Positions 16,038 to 23,649 of a DNA stretch of 64,000 bases are shown one piece after another; positions within the stretch are counted from its first letter, which is position 1, and each line of letters starts with the position of its first letter. The notes beneath the pieces are model-generated. The model worked only from the letters and a program-made list of their open reading frames with translations, did not search any database and was not told where the DNA came from. The position numbers and the translations under genes were made by a program. This DNA comes from Cryobacterium zongtaii (GTDB taxonomy: Bacteria; Actinomycetota; Actinomycetes; Actinomycetales; Microbacteriaceae), in NCBI RefSeq assembly GCF_002909375.1, contig NZ_PPXD01000011.1, forward strand, positions 1 to 64,000. The letters are read 5' to 3'.

Positions 16038-16424
16038 ATGAAGGGCGACACGCTGCGGCAGCATGCGCGTAACCGCGTCTGGGAGCTCCCGGGGGCCACG
16101 TTGGAGCATCCGTTCGGGCCGGATTGGGACGTCTTCAAGGTGCGCGAGAAGGTCTTCATGCTGATGACCGAGATCACCGGTGAGCCGATCGTTATCCTCA
16201 AGGCCGACCCGGAGGACGCAAGAGCTCTGCGCGAGCAGTACGCGGATATCACCCCCGGCTACCACATGAACAAGCAGCACTGGATCACCTTGCATCCCGA
16301 CGGAACCCTGGAGAAGGATCTCGTCGACGACCTCGTCACCGAGTCCTATCGGCTCGTCATTGGGAACCTGCCCCATGCCCAGCGGCCGGTCGACCCCCGA
16401 ACGTTCGGCCAGAGAGAACTGTGA
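16038..16424 (+). CDS. MmcQ/YjbR family protein
   Basis: This 128-residue protein (MKGDTLRQHARNRVWELPGA...) has the MmcQ/YjbR core: 'EHPFGPDWDVFKVREKVFML' then 'VILKADPEDARALREQYADI', 'GYHMNKQHWITLHPDG' and 'LVDDLVTESYRLVIGNLP'. The family folds like a small alpha/beta CyaY-like or double-wing DNA-binding domain; the role is unclear. ATG 16038 with CAGGAGG upstream is chosen over a longer frame from 15891, which would begin in low-complexity sequence. Confidence 0.9.
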   Translation: MKGDTLRQHARNRVWELPGATLEHPFGPDWDVFKVREKVFMLMTEITGEPIVILKADPEDARALREQYADITPGYHMNKQHWITLHPDGTLEKDLVDDLVTESYRLVIGNLPHAQRPVDPRTFGQREL

Positions 16425-16641
16425 CCCCCTCGGGAGAGTGACGTCACCAGCACGCCCGCGACACCGGCCTAGCGATGGATTGATGCCCGGCTCTCCACCC
16501 GGCTCTTCAACGATTGATTGAACGCGACATACCCTCCCGCATTGTGACTCTTCGCGAAGAGGCCTTCGAAGGGCCTGGTGACCGCGTTCACGCCGCCATG
16601 TTCGATGGGGCGACGGCAGCGCCGGGGGCGGCGTCTCCGGA

Positions 16642-16917
16642 ATGAAGGACCTCGTCGTGCAGATGATTTCCCTCCTGTCCGACCTCGTCTGCACGATCGA
16701 CGTCGGTCCCCTCGTCGACGGCGACCACGTCGTGGTCCGTTGGGTGGCAACCGGACACTACGGCGGCGGCATGCCCGGGGCCGGAGCGCCGGTGGGCAGG
16801 GAAATGACCTTCCACGGCACCGGCATCCTGCGAATCGCGAACGATCGGGTCATCGAATACTGGCTCAACGCTGACACCCTGGACCTCATGACTCAACTGC
16901 CGGTCGGCGCCGGCTGA
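16642..16917 (+). pseudogene. truncated SnoaL-like ester cyclase remnant
   Basis: The frame encodes 91 residues matching only the C-terminal two thirds of a SnoaL-like polyketide-cyclase/ester-cyclase fold: 'DGDHVVVRWVATGHYGGG', 'MTFHGTGILRIANDRVIEYW'. The first helix and the 'NHDP'-type N-terminal strand expected for about 135-145 residue members are missing. The preceding 120 bp show an interrupted frame (stop at about 16642) rather than an in-frame extension, so the gene appears to have lost its 5' part by frameshift or deletion. It could still be translated as a short protein. Confidence 0.55.
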
Positions 16918-16920
16918 CCA

Positions 16921-17433
16921 TCACTCGTCAGACGAAGACGAGGTGAGTGTCGCAGAGTGCGTCTGGAGCTCGTCTGCTGCGGCACGCAAGTATCGGCTGA
17001 TCGCGGCCTGCTCCTCGGGCGAGAATTCGAGTGCGAGGCTGTCCAGCGCGGTGAAGAGCGGGGCGAGCTCTCCGAGGATGCGACCCACGGCGGAAGCCTG
17101 CGGCACTAGGTTGACTCGACGCCGGTCAGTCGCATCCCGGGCGCGCGCGATGTGGCCCGCAGCTTCGAGGCGGTCCGCCAGTTCGGTCGCCGAGCCGGTA
17201 CTGATGCCCAAACGGTGGCCAAGTTCGGCCGGCCCGAGCTGGGTTCCTTCCAGATCCATGATGTGACCCATCGCCTCGAAGTCGAGGGCGCGCAGTCCCA
17301 CCTTGGCGGCCAGGGCGTGCTCGAGCTGGGACGCGGCGCGATTCACCGAGCGCAGCGCCCACGACAGTTCTGCAGCCGACATTCTGCTGCGCTCGACCTG
17401 CTCCGCTCCCGGGATGTCGCTGTCTTTCGCCAT
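16921..17433 (-). CDS. MarR-family regulator of the adjacent MFS exporter
   Basis: This 170-residue winged-helix protein starts at ATG 17433 (MAKDSDIPGAEQVERSRM...). Helix-turn-helix 'GPAELGHRLGISTGSATELADRLEAAGHI' and wing 'ARDATDRRRVNLV' (D-R-R motif) identify MarR. It is divergent from an EmrB/QacA-type exporter at 17506, a classical repressor-pump arrangement. An 11-bp palindrome overlaps the presumed exporter promoter at 17459. The true start could be slightly upstream, but longer forms extend across the promoter. Confidence 0.92.
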   Translation of the reverse strand: MAKDSDIPGAEQVERSRMSAAELSWALRSVNRAASQLEHALAAKVGLRALDFEAMGHIMDLEGTQLGPAELGHRLGISTGSATELADRLEAAGHIARARDATDRRRVNLVPQASAVGRILGELAPLFTALDSLALEFSPEEQAAISRYLRAAADELQTHSATLTSSSSDE

Positions 17434-17446
17434 GGCCACATCATAG

Positions 17447-17475
17447 TTGACATTTCCTTCCGTAACGGAGACACT
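17447..17475 (+). promoter_or_regulatory. promoter and MarR operator for the MFS gene
   Basis: TTGACA (17447-17452) can serve as a -35 box, with a weak GACACT at 17470-17475 after 17 bp. Between them lies the perfect palindrome TCCGTAACGGA (17459-17469, arms of 5 and a single-base centre). Placement inside the promoter spacer fits repression by the divergent MarR protein. Assignment is by position and symmetry only. Confidence 0.45.
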
Positions 17476-17505
17476 CGGTAAAGGAGCTAAAAGAAGGGAA
17501 TAGTC

Positions 17506-19077
17506 ATGACCGCACTCCCACCCACCACTGCCGCACCGCACATGCCGCTCAACCCGACTCAGCTTCGTGGGCTGCTTGTTGTGCTCTGTGCCGCCCTCGC
17601 GCTGGTCGTTGCGGGCAACTCGGCACTGGCGATCGCCTTGCCCGACATCGCGATCGACCTTGAGGCTGACCAGTCCGAGCTGACCTGGATCATCGATGCG
17701 TACGCCCTGACCTTCGCCGCCCTCCTTCTCACTGCGGGCATCGCCGCTGACCGAGTCGGGCGGCGCACGATTCTCGTGATGGGCTTGCTGATCTTCGGGG
17801 CGGCCAACGTCGCGTCAGCGTTCGCGCCCGACCCCGGCTGGTTCATCGCGCTGCGGGCCATTGCCGGGGTGGGCGCCGCCGCGGTCTTTCCCGTAACCCT
17901 CTCCGCGCTCGTTGACGCGTATCCGCCCGAGCGACGAACCTTTGCCATCGGAGTGTGGTCGGGGGTCAGCTCTGCCGGCGCGGTGGCTGGCACGATCATC
18001 GCCGGTGCTCTCCTCGAAGCGTATTGGTGGGGAAGCGTGCAACTGGTGTTCGGCGGCGTCGCCGTTGCCCTGATCATCCCGGTACTGATGCTCGTTGCGC
18101 AGAATCGCAACCCGCGGCTTTCTCTCGACCCGTTGGGCGCACTCTGGTCGATCATCGCTTTGGCTGGGCTCGTCTTCGGCGTGGTTGAGGGCCCTCAGCG
18201 CGGATGGCTCGACCTCGTCACCCTGCTGGCGCTCGCCGTCGGCGCTCTGGGTTTCGTGGCGTTCGTCGTGCACCAGTTGCGTGCGAAAGATCCGTCGCTC
18301 GACGTGAGGCTGTTCGCCAATCGTGGACTGGCCGCGGGATCCCTCATCGTCACCGTTCAGTTTTTCGCCTCGCTCGGGTTCTTCGTGCTTTCGCCGCAGT
18401 ATCTGCAGATCGTGTTGGAATACACGCCGCTCGGAGCGGCTCTGGCCCTGCTCATCGTTCCCGTCGGCGTCGGCGCAGGCATCGGGATATCGGCCGCACT
18501 CGAAAGGAGGTTTGGTGCACGCGTACCCGGCTCATTGGGCCTGCTGCTCATGGGGGTCGGGCTCTTCGTCTGCGCAGCGGGCCTGGCCGGCGGGGTGGAT
18601 GCTTCGATCTGGGTGTTGGGAGCCGGCGTCCTGGTGTTCGGCATCGGGTTTGGCATGGGGATCACCCCCGGAACCCAACTCATCATTGAGGGTCTTCCCG
18701 CGGAGCGGCGCTCCGTCGCGAGCGCCGTCAACGACATCACCCGCGAGGTCGGCGGCGTGCTCGGAATCGCCGTGCTCTCGAGTGTCCTGATCAGCTTCTA
18801 CCGGAGCGACATCAAGCCGGCGCTTGACGGGATTCCCGACCAGGTGCGCCAGGTCGTCGACGCCGGCGCCGGTGCCGCGATCGGCATCGCCGATTCGTTC
18901 GGCCCGGAAGGCGAGGCCCTCGCACGTGCTGCCCGGGAAGCGTTCGCGGTCGGGTTCAGCGCGGCGATGCTCGCCGGGGCCGTGATCCTGGTCGTAGCGT
19001 CGATCATCACCTTCCTCATCGCACCCGCCCAGCGCGAAGTCGCGACGCGTGAATTCCCAGCAGACGCCCACCGGTAG
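17506..19077 (+). CDS. MFS drug exporter, DHA2 (EmrB/QacA) type
   Basis: This 523-residue transporter has 14 predicted membrane helices. Motif D1/B regions are visible: 'DIAIDLEADQSELTWIIDAYAL' at the end of helix 1, 'GIAADRVGRRTILV' (motif A, G-x-x-a-D-r-x-G-r-r), and 'LRAIAGVGAAAVFPVTLSAL' (motif B). It uses the proton gradient to export hydrophobic or cationic drugs. The AGAAGGGA ribosome binding site precedes the ATG at 17506. The divergent MarR gene implies induction by a substrate. Confidence 0.94.
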   Translation: MTALPPTTAAPHMPLNPTQLRGLLVVLCAALALVVAGNSALAIALPDIAIDLEADQSELTWIIDAYALTFAALLLTAGIAADRVGRRTILVMGLLIFGAANVASAFAPDPGWFIALRAIAGVGAAAVFPVTLSALVDAYPPERRTFAIGVWSGVSSAGAVAGTIIAGALLEAYWWGSVQLVFGGVAVALIIPVLMLVAQNRNPRLSLDPLGALWSIIALAGLVFGVVEGPQRGWLDLVTLLALAVGALGFVAFVVHQLRAKDPSLDVRLFANRGLAAGSLIVTVQFFASLGFFVLSPQYLQIVLEYTPLGAALALLIVPVGVGAGIGISAALERRFGARVPGSLGLLLMGVGLFVCAAGLAGGVDASIWVLGAGVLVFGIGFGMGITPGTQLIIEGLPAERRSVASAVNDITREVGGVLGIAVLSSVLISFYRSDIKPALDGIPDQVRQVVDAGAGAAIGIADSFGPEGEALARAAREAFAVGFSAAMLAGAVILVVASIITFLIAPAQREVATREFPADAHR

Positions 19078-19115
19078 TTAACCTGGTGCTTACCTTGCGG
19101 GCTGAGGATTACATC

Positions 19116-19430
19116 ATGATCACCATGACAGCCATCGTGCGCCCGGTCGAATCGCTCCGTAGTTTCCCGCAACTGGGCCAGAATCTTCGTCGGCACTACG
19201 AACACACACTGTTGTTCACGGATCAAATGTTCGTCATCTTTCCCGGCATCGGTGCGGTCCTCGTGACCGAGCACTCCAGCAGGTATCGATTCGACATCGT
19301 GGGAACCGATCAGGCAATCGCCGACCATCGCGTCATGAAGCTTGAGGCCTACATTCTGAACGAAACCGGCGGTCAACGCATCCGGTTTGATTGGGCCAAG
19401 GCCGCCCACGTCCCTGTGCCCTTCCGGTAG
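19116..19430 (+). CDS. conserved hypothetical protein, DUF2218-like pattern
   Basis: This 104-residue protein (MITMTAIVRPVESLRSFPQL...) starts at ATG 19116, with GAGGA 7 nt upstream; a GTG at 19086 lacks a good site. The order of strands and helices, ending 'HRVMKLEAYI...RIRFDWAKA', loosely recalls DUF2218 proteins, which end in a similar 'HL-x-R...W' motif. The similarity is weak. It is 38 bp downstream of the exporter and may be co-transcribed. Confidence 0.6.
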   Translation: MITMTAIVRPVESLRSFPQLGQNLRRHYEHTLLFTDQMFVIFPGIGAVLVTEHSSRYRFDIVGTDQAIADHRVMKLEAYILNETGGQRIRFDWAKAAHVPVPFR

Positions 19431-19627
19431 GCAGCACCTCGCACAGGCGGACCGGTGTGACGGCCAGGCTCGAGGAACGAGCATGGAGACGACGTGCACA
19501 GCGCCGGACACCACGGCTCCCAGCATGAAGCCGCTCCGGTCGGTGCTCCGGGCTTTTGTCCTGTCAGATGACGGCCCCTAACAGGTAGCCCCTTTCCTCC
19601 TGTCCCGCCCGCGCGGATAATGAGGGC

Positions 19628-20362
19628 ATGGATGTGCCGCCGGCGCCCGGCGAGTTCGACGAATCCACCGAGTTGGAGCGCCTGCGCCGACGCGCGTACG
19701 GACGGAATGCCGACATCGCGGGGGATGCGGCGGCTCGGGCTCGGCTCACCGAACTGGAGGCCGCGGTCACCGACCCCGACCCTGACTCACGGGCGGTCAC
19801 CGAGAGCGACCCCGCCGAGGGTCCGATCGCTGATTCCGCTCCCATCGGCGAAGCCCCCGCGGCGCCGTGGTGGCGCCGCCGCCGCAGCTGGCTGACGATC
19901 CTCGGCGGTACCATCACGACCCTCGCCCTAACCGCGGCCATCGTCGCGTGGATGCAGCCATCTGCGCCGGACTACGTGCGCACGCCGAACTACGCATTTC
20001 CCCCGGACGCCATTCTCGGGCTGGTGTCGGAGGGCACGGAGGCCGATGAGCCGAATGACCCGCACGGCACTCTCAACCGGCTGGGGCTGAATGCCGATGC
20101 GATGCGGCGCTACGAAACCTACGGGTACCTCACCGTCTGGAGCGGGAATTCTCGCTACGGTTCTACCTGCCTGCTCGTGGCCCATCCCGTTCAAGGGCTC
20201 AACGAGGGGATCGGTGCCGAAGCGTGTTCCCCCAGCGGTGACGAGACCATCGCTGACCTCGCGCAGACGACGCGCAGTCTCACCCGGTTCGTGCTCAAGA
20301 GTGACCATGTCGATGTTTACGAGTACGTGCGGCCCGCGGAGCCGGGCCCGCCGCCAGGCTGA
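19628..20362 (+). CDS. hypothetical single-pass membrane protein
   Basis: This 244-residue protein has a cytoplasmic N-terminal part of about 85 residues (charged, Asp/Pro-rich), a membrane helix at about 94-113 ('LTILGGTITTLALTAAIVAW') preceded by WWRRRRSW, and an extracytoplasmic domain with two cysteines (positions about 178 and 196, 'YGSTCLLVAHP', 'IGAEACSPSG') that could form a disulfide. Actinobacterial homologues of this type are known only as hypothetical. No neighbours suggest a function. Confidence 0.72.
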   Translation: MDVPPAPGEFDESTELERLRRRAYGRNADIAGDAAARARLTELEAAVTDPDPDSRAVTESDPAEGPIADSAPIGEAPAAPWWRRRRSWLTILGGTITTLALTAAIVAWMQPSAPDYVRTPNYAFPPDAILGLVSEGTEADEPNDPHGTLNRLGLNADAMRRYETYGYLTVWSGNSRYGSTCLLVAHPVQGLNEGIGAEACSPSGDETIADLAQTTRSLTRFVLKSDHVDVYEYVRPAEPGPPPG

Positions 20363-20469
20363 CCAGACGCCGCGAGCTGATCCGGTCGACCGGTGTCCGC
20401 GTGCCCATTAGCGTGAGTGTCGGGGGATCAATGACCTGTGGTACCTCTTCATAGTCTCTCGGCAATCTG

Positions 20470-20995
20470 GTGCGCCGAGCGGGCCGGTCGAGCCGATGGC
20501 ACTATCTGGCCGTCAGGCTGCCTGCGCCGCTGCCGCACCTCATCCTCGACGCGACCTCGAACAACAGGCTCGGCAGCGACCTGCCCACCGGAGTCGATCG
20601 CGCCCAGCGGTTGTCTCTTGAGGGAGGTTTCGACCGGTGGTTCCACCTGTATAGGCCGGTCACGTACCGGTCGGACGCGCTCTACCTGCTGACACCCGAC
20701 GTGATGGCGGCGCTCATCGACACGGCCAGCGACTTCAACATCGAGATCGTCGACGACACTCTCGTCTTCTTCACCTCGTCAACCGCCGACTTCGGCACGC
20801 CGGAGCCCTGGCTCGCGATACACGCGATCCTCGCCGATTCTGCGTCACGAATCGCTGCCAGCGCTCGACGATATCGGGATGAACGGGTACCCGGGCAGGA
20901 GATCCCCCCCCCGGTTTCTTTTTTGCACGTTGCTCTACGTCGCGCCCGGGATCTTCGCGTTTGCCGGGCTGATGTGCATCATCGACGGCTGGTAG
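20470..20995 (+). pseudogene. frameshifted membrane-protein gene interrupted at a C9 tract
   Basis: The first frame codes for 'HYLAVRLPAPLPHLILDATSNNRLG' and 'QRLSLEGGFDRWFHLYRPV...DALYLLTPDVMAALID', a pattern I associate with a family of actinobacterial hypothetical membrane proteins. After a run of nine C (20904-20912) this frame becomes nonsense. The +1 frame reads 'LLYVAPGIFAFAGLMCIIDGW' and stops at 20995, a convincing terminal membrane helix. Losing one C would join the two. The expected N-terminal membrane part is also missing. Either the gene is decayed, the tract is phase-variable, or the assembly has an error. Confidence 0.6.
20904..20912. repeat. homopolymer C9 tract
   Basis: Nine consecutive C, closely followed by GGTTTC and T6 (20919-20924). 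It sits exactly at the frameshift of the 20470-20995 gene. Such tracts are prone to slippage and to sequencing error. Confidence 0.9.
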
Positions 20996-21017
20996 GACCA
21001 GGCAGCGCGCCAAACCC

Positions 21018-21044
21018 TTGACACGCTACTTGTTTTTTGCAAGT
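21018..21044 (+). promoter_or_regulatory. probable promoter and operator of the VOC-HxlR operon
   Basis: TTGACA (21018-21023) is a good -35 box. Five bases downstream, ACTTG (21028-21032) and CAAGT (21040-21044) form an inverted repeat around a 7-base T-rich centre. It lies 60 bp upstream of the VOC start. HxlR proteins bind such inverted repeats, so the regulator at 21546 is a plausible ligand. Confidence 0.45.
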
Positions 21045-21104
21045 GTGGATGGTGTCCATCTCCGGACTCCCCAGTGATACCGAACCCACGAAAGGAAGAC
21101 CACC

Positions 21105-21539
21105 ATGACTTCGATGTTCGTCAATCTGCCGGTGACCGATCTGGATCGCGCGAAGGCGTTCTACACGGCGATCGGATTCACCATCAACCCGCTTTTCACT
21201 GATCACAACGCGGCCTGCGTCGTCGTCGAGGAGGATCACAGCGCGATCATGCTGCTGGTGCGCGACTATTTCCAGACCTTCACCGAGCTTCCCCTCGGTG
21301 ACCCGGCCGTGAACCCGTCGGTGTCGACCGCAATCTTCCTGGACAGTCGGGAGGCGGTGGACGCCAGCGTAGCCGGGGGCGTCGCAGCCGGCGGCACGGA
21401 GGCGCAGGAGCCTTCCGACTACGGCTTCATGTATCAGCGTCAGCTCACTGACCCCGACGGCAACATTGTCGAGTTCGGCTACATGGAGCCCGTCGCCGCC
21501 GAGCAGGGGCCGGGCGCCGTCCTGAACCAGCAGGCCTAG
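21105..21539 (+). CDS. VOC-superfamily (glyoxalase-like) protein
   Basis: This 144-residue two-module beta-alpha-beta protein begins MTSMFVNLPVTDLDRAKAFY and has the C-terminal metal-site strand 'QRQLTDPDGNIVEFGYMEP', where the Glu is the usual ligand; its first His ligand position is not clear. VOC proteins include lactoylglutathione lyases, dioxygenases and drug-binding proteins. It is followed after 6 bp by an HxlR regulator, so the pair is one operon, likely responding to a reactive small molecule. Confidence 0.9.
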   Translation: MTSMFVNLPVTDLDRAKAFYTAIGFTINPLFTDHNAACVVVEEDHSAIMLLVRDYFQTFTELPLGDPAVNPSVSTAIFLDSREAVDASVAGGVAAGGTEAQEPSDYGFMYQRQLTDPDGNIVEFGYMEPVAAEQGPGAVLNQQA

Positions 21540-21545
21540 CCAGCC

Positions 21546-22187
21546 ATGGCTGCACGCGACTATGGGCAGTACTCCGGTGTCTCCCGCGCCATGGAACTCG
21601 TGGGCGAGCGCTGGGCCCTGCTCATTGTTCGCGACCTGCTCGTTGGGCCGCGCCGCTACGGTGAGCTCGCCGAGGGACTGCCCCGCATCCCGAGCAACAT
21701 CCTGGCGGCGCGACTCAAGGAACTGCAGTCGGCCGGTGTGATCCGCCGGGCACCGCGCTCGCGCGTGATCGTCTACGAGCTGACGCCGTACGGCCGCGAG
21801 CTCGAGCCCGTTGTGCTCGCGTTCGGCGCCTGGGGCTTCAAGGCGATGGGTGAGCCGCGGGATGAGCAAGTCGTCACTCCCGACTCGCTGACGATGGATC
21901 TGCGAACGACGTTCCGCGCCCAGGTGGCAGCGAAGCTGCCCCCTACCGCCTACGCGGCGCAATTCGGTGGCGCCGAGCTGCTCATCAGGGTAAAGGGCAG
22001 CACCCTGGACGTGACCCGCGGGGACGGACCTGCAGACCTCGCCTTTGTGGCCGGTCCGGACATCCACCTGCTCATTCTGGGTGAGCTCGCACCGGCTCGT
22101 GCGATCACAACGGGGGTGATCAAGGTGCTACACGGACGTGCCGACCTGCTCGACCGTTTCGCGAGCACCTTCAATCTGGTCGCCTGA
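21546..22187 (+). CDS. HxlR-family transcriptional regulator with C-terminal ligand-binding-like domain
   Basis: This 213-residue protein has an N-terminal HxlR winged helix (about residues 10-100: 'VGERWALLIVRDLLVGPRRYGELAEGL', 'RIPSNILAARLKELQSAGVI', 'YELTPYGRELEPV'). The additional about 100 residues ('LRTTFRAQVAAKLPPTAYAA ... VLHGRADLLDRFASTF') resemble the SCP2-like sterol-carrier fold seen in the longer HxlR members. It is co-transcribed with the VOC gene. The effector is unknown. Confidence 0.92.
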   Translation: MAARDYGQYSGVSRAMELVGERWALLIVRDLLVGPRRYGELAEGLPRIPSNILAARLKELQSAGVIRRAPRSRVIVYELTPYGRELEPVVLAFGAWGFKAMGEPRDEQVVTPDSLTMDLRTTFRAQVAAKLPPTAYAAQFGGAELLIRVKGSTLDVTRGDGPADLAFVAGPDIHLLILGELAPARAITTGVIKVLHGRADLLDRFASTFNLVA

Positions 22188-22260
22188 CCACGAGCGCGAC
22201 CGGGTCGTCCGGCGTAGCTTGGGGGGCAAACGGCGTCACCTTGACCTGAGGGAGCTGAAG

Positions 22261-22410
22261 ATGAAACGACGACTTCGATGCCGGCTCGGGTTGCACAAAT
22301 GGGTCATCAAGCAGGACTCGCCGGACGCGCCGAGGTACCACGGCTGCCGCTTCTGCGACAAGATCAGGGACGACAGACAGCCCATTGCCGACCTTGGCGG
22401 CGGCTTTTGA
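22261..22410 (+). CDS. short Cys-containing hypothetical protein
   Basis: This 49-residue basic protein (MKRRLRCRLGLHKWVIKQDS...) has a GGGAGC ribosome binding site before ATG 22261. Cysteines at positions 7, 29 and 32, with His at 12 and 27 ('YHGCRFCDKI'), suggest a zinc-knuckle-like fold of the type found in short actinobacterial 'CxxC' proteins. The role is unknown; it may have been missed by other annotation because of its size. Confidence 0.6.
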   Translation: MKRRLRCRLGLHKWVIKQDSPDAPRYHGCRFCDKIRDDRQPIADLGGGF

Positions 22411-22591
22411 GTCTCCGGGTGTTGCACCGAGTGCCTCAAAACTCCGAGACTCGAAACCATCGGTTCGGTCGAGCCTCACTGTGACGAAAGTCCCGCTTCA
22501 CCCCGCGTAGCGTTGACCGGGCGGGATCGAGATGCCTGACGATGTGGGCACGACGCTCACCAGCCACGTCCGTCCGCGAGGAGACAACGCC

Positions 22592-23611
22592 ATGACACCT
22601 GCGCCGAGGTCGCGCGTCCGCAGCACCCGCACCGGTCGGGCTCCGCTGAGCAGCCTTGGCATCCCGTTCGGGCTGTCCGGCCTGGCCGGCACCTGGACCA
22701 TGGCCGCACACACCTCGCTCACGCCGAACATCATCGCCGAGGGGCTGTGGATTCTCGCGGCAGCCGCCTGGATCGTCGTCGTCACGAACTACCTCCGGCG
22801 ATCCGGTTATCACGGCGGCAGCATCGGCGAGGATCTCCGCGACCCCGTGCAGGGCCCTTTCGCGTCGCTCGCACCGACGTCGGCGTTGTTGGTCTGCACC
22901 CACTACGCGCAGTATTTCCCGATCGTCGGCCGCATCGCCACGGGTGTGTTCATGGTGATCGGCCTGCTCTTCGGCGCCTGGTTTCTTGCTCAGTTCGCTC
23001 TCCGCGAGCGCAGCATCGACAGCATCCACGGCGGCTACCTGTTGCCAACCGTCGCCGCAGCGTTCATCATCGGGCAGGGGGCAGGCACGTTCGGCTGGAC
23101 GTTGTTGGGCGAAGCGGCCATCGCTGTCGGTATCTTGTTTTGGCTGATGCTGGGCACGATCATCCTGGCGCGGATTGCGTTCCGCCCGGCGCCGCCCGAC
23201 GCTCTCCTACCGACCTTCGCGATCTGGTCCGCACCGCCGGCGGTCGCCGGAAACGCGTGGTTCGCGGTCAACGGCGGCCGCGTCGACCTGGTCGAGACGA
23301 TGTTGCTCGGTGCCTTCGTCGTGCTGATCCTCGTGCAACTGATGATGCTGGGCACCTACTGGCGGCTGCCTTTCACCCTGGGGTTCTGGGCATTCACCTT
23401 CACCGCGGCATCCAGCGGAACCTATACGGCACACTGGCTTGCGCTCTGGGGCGGTCCAGGCCACGCGGTGTGGGCGTGGCTCGCCATTGGGGTCGCCACG
23501 ATGCTGATCGGGAGCATCGCCGTGCGATCCGTCGCCCTGCTGAGCGGTCGGACTGGTAAGACGAGCTGGGCCGACCCGAAGCCGGGAGAGTCGGGCCCGT
23601 GTAGTCCGTGA
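22592..23611 (+). CDS. SLAC1/TehA-type transporter
   Basis: This 339-residue membrane protein with ten hydrophobic segments belongs to the tellurite-resistance/dicarboxylate transporter (TDT) and SLAC1 anion-channel superfamily. Recognisable parts are 'GIPFGLSGLAGTWTMA' near the N-terminus, 'LAPTSALLVCTHYA' and 'TYWRLPFTLGFWAFTFTAA'. The start ATG 22592 follows GAGGAGA; the frame continues upstream to 22532 without a better site. The transported anion cannot be predicted. Confidence 0.88.
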   Translation: MTPAPRSRVRSTRTGRAPLSSLGIPFGLSGLAGTWTMAAHTSLTPNIIAEGLWILAAAAWIVVVTNYLRRSGYHGGSIGEDLRDPVQGPFASLAPTSALLVCTHYAQYFPIVGRIATGVFMVIGLLFGAWFLAQFALRERSIDSIHGGYLLPTVAAAFIIGQGAGTFGWTLLGEAAIAVGILFWLMLGTIILARIAFRPAPPDALLPTFAIWSAPPAVAGNAWFAVNGGRVDLVETMLLGAFVVLILVQLMMLGTYWRLPFTLGFWAFTFTAASSGTYTAHWLALWGGPGHAVWAWLAIGVATMLIGSIAVRSVALLSGRTGKTSWADPKPGESGPCSP

Positions 23612-23649
23612 TGGTCGCACTCTGGATGTGATGTCTAGCGGCAGAGGGC

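Noticed and set aside
22408..22452. GAGTCTC/GAGACTC inverted repeat after the small Cys protein
   Set aside because: A 7-bp stem around a loop of about 30 bases without T run; weak as a terminator.
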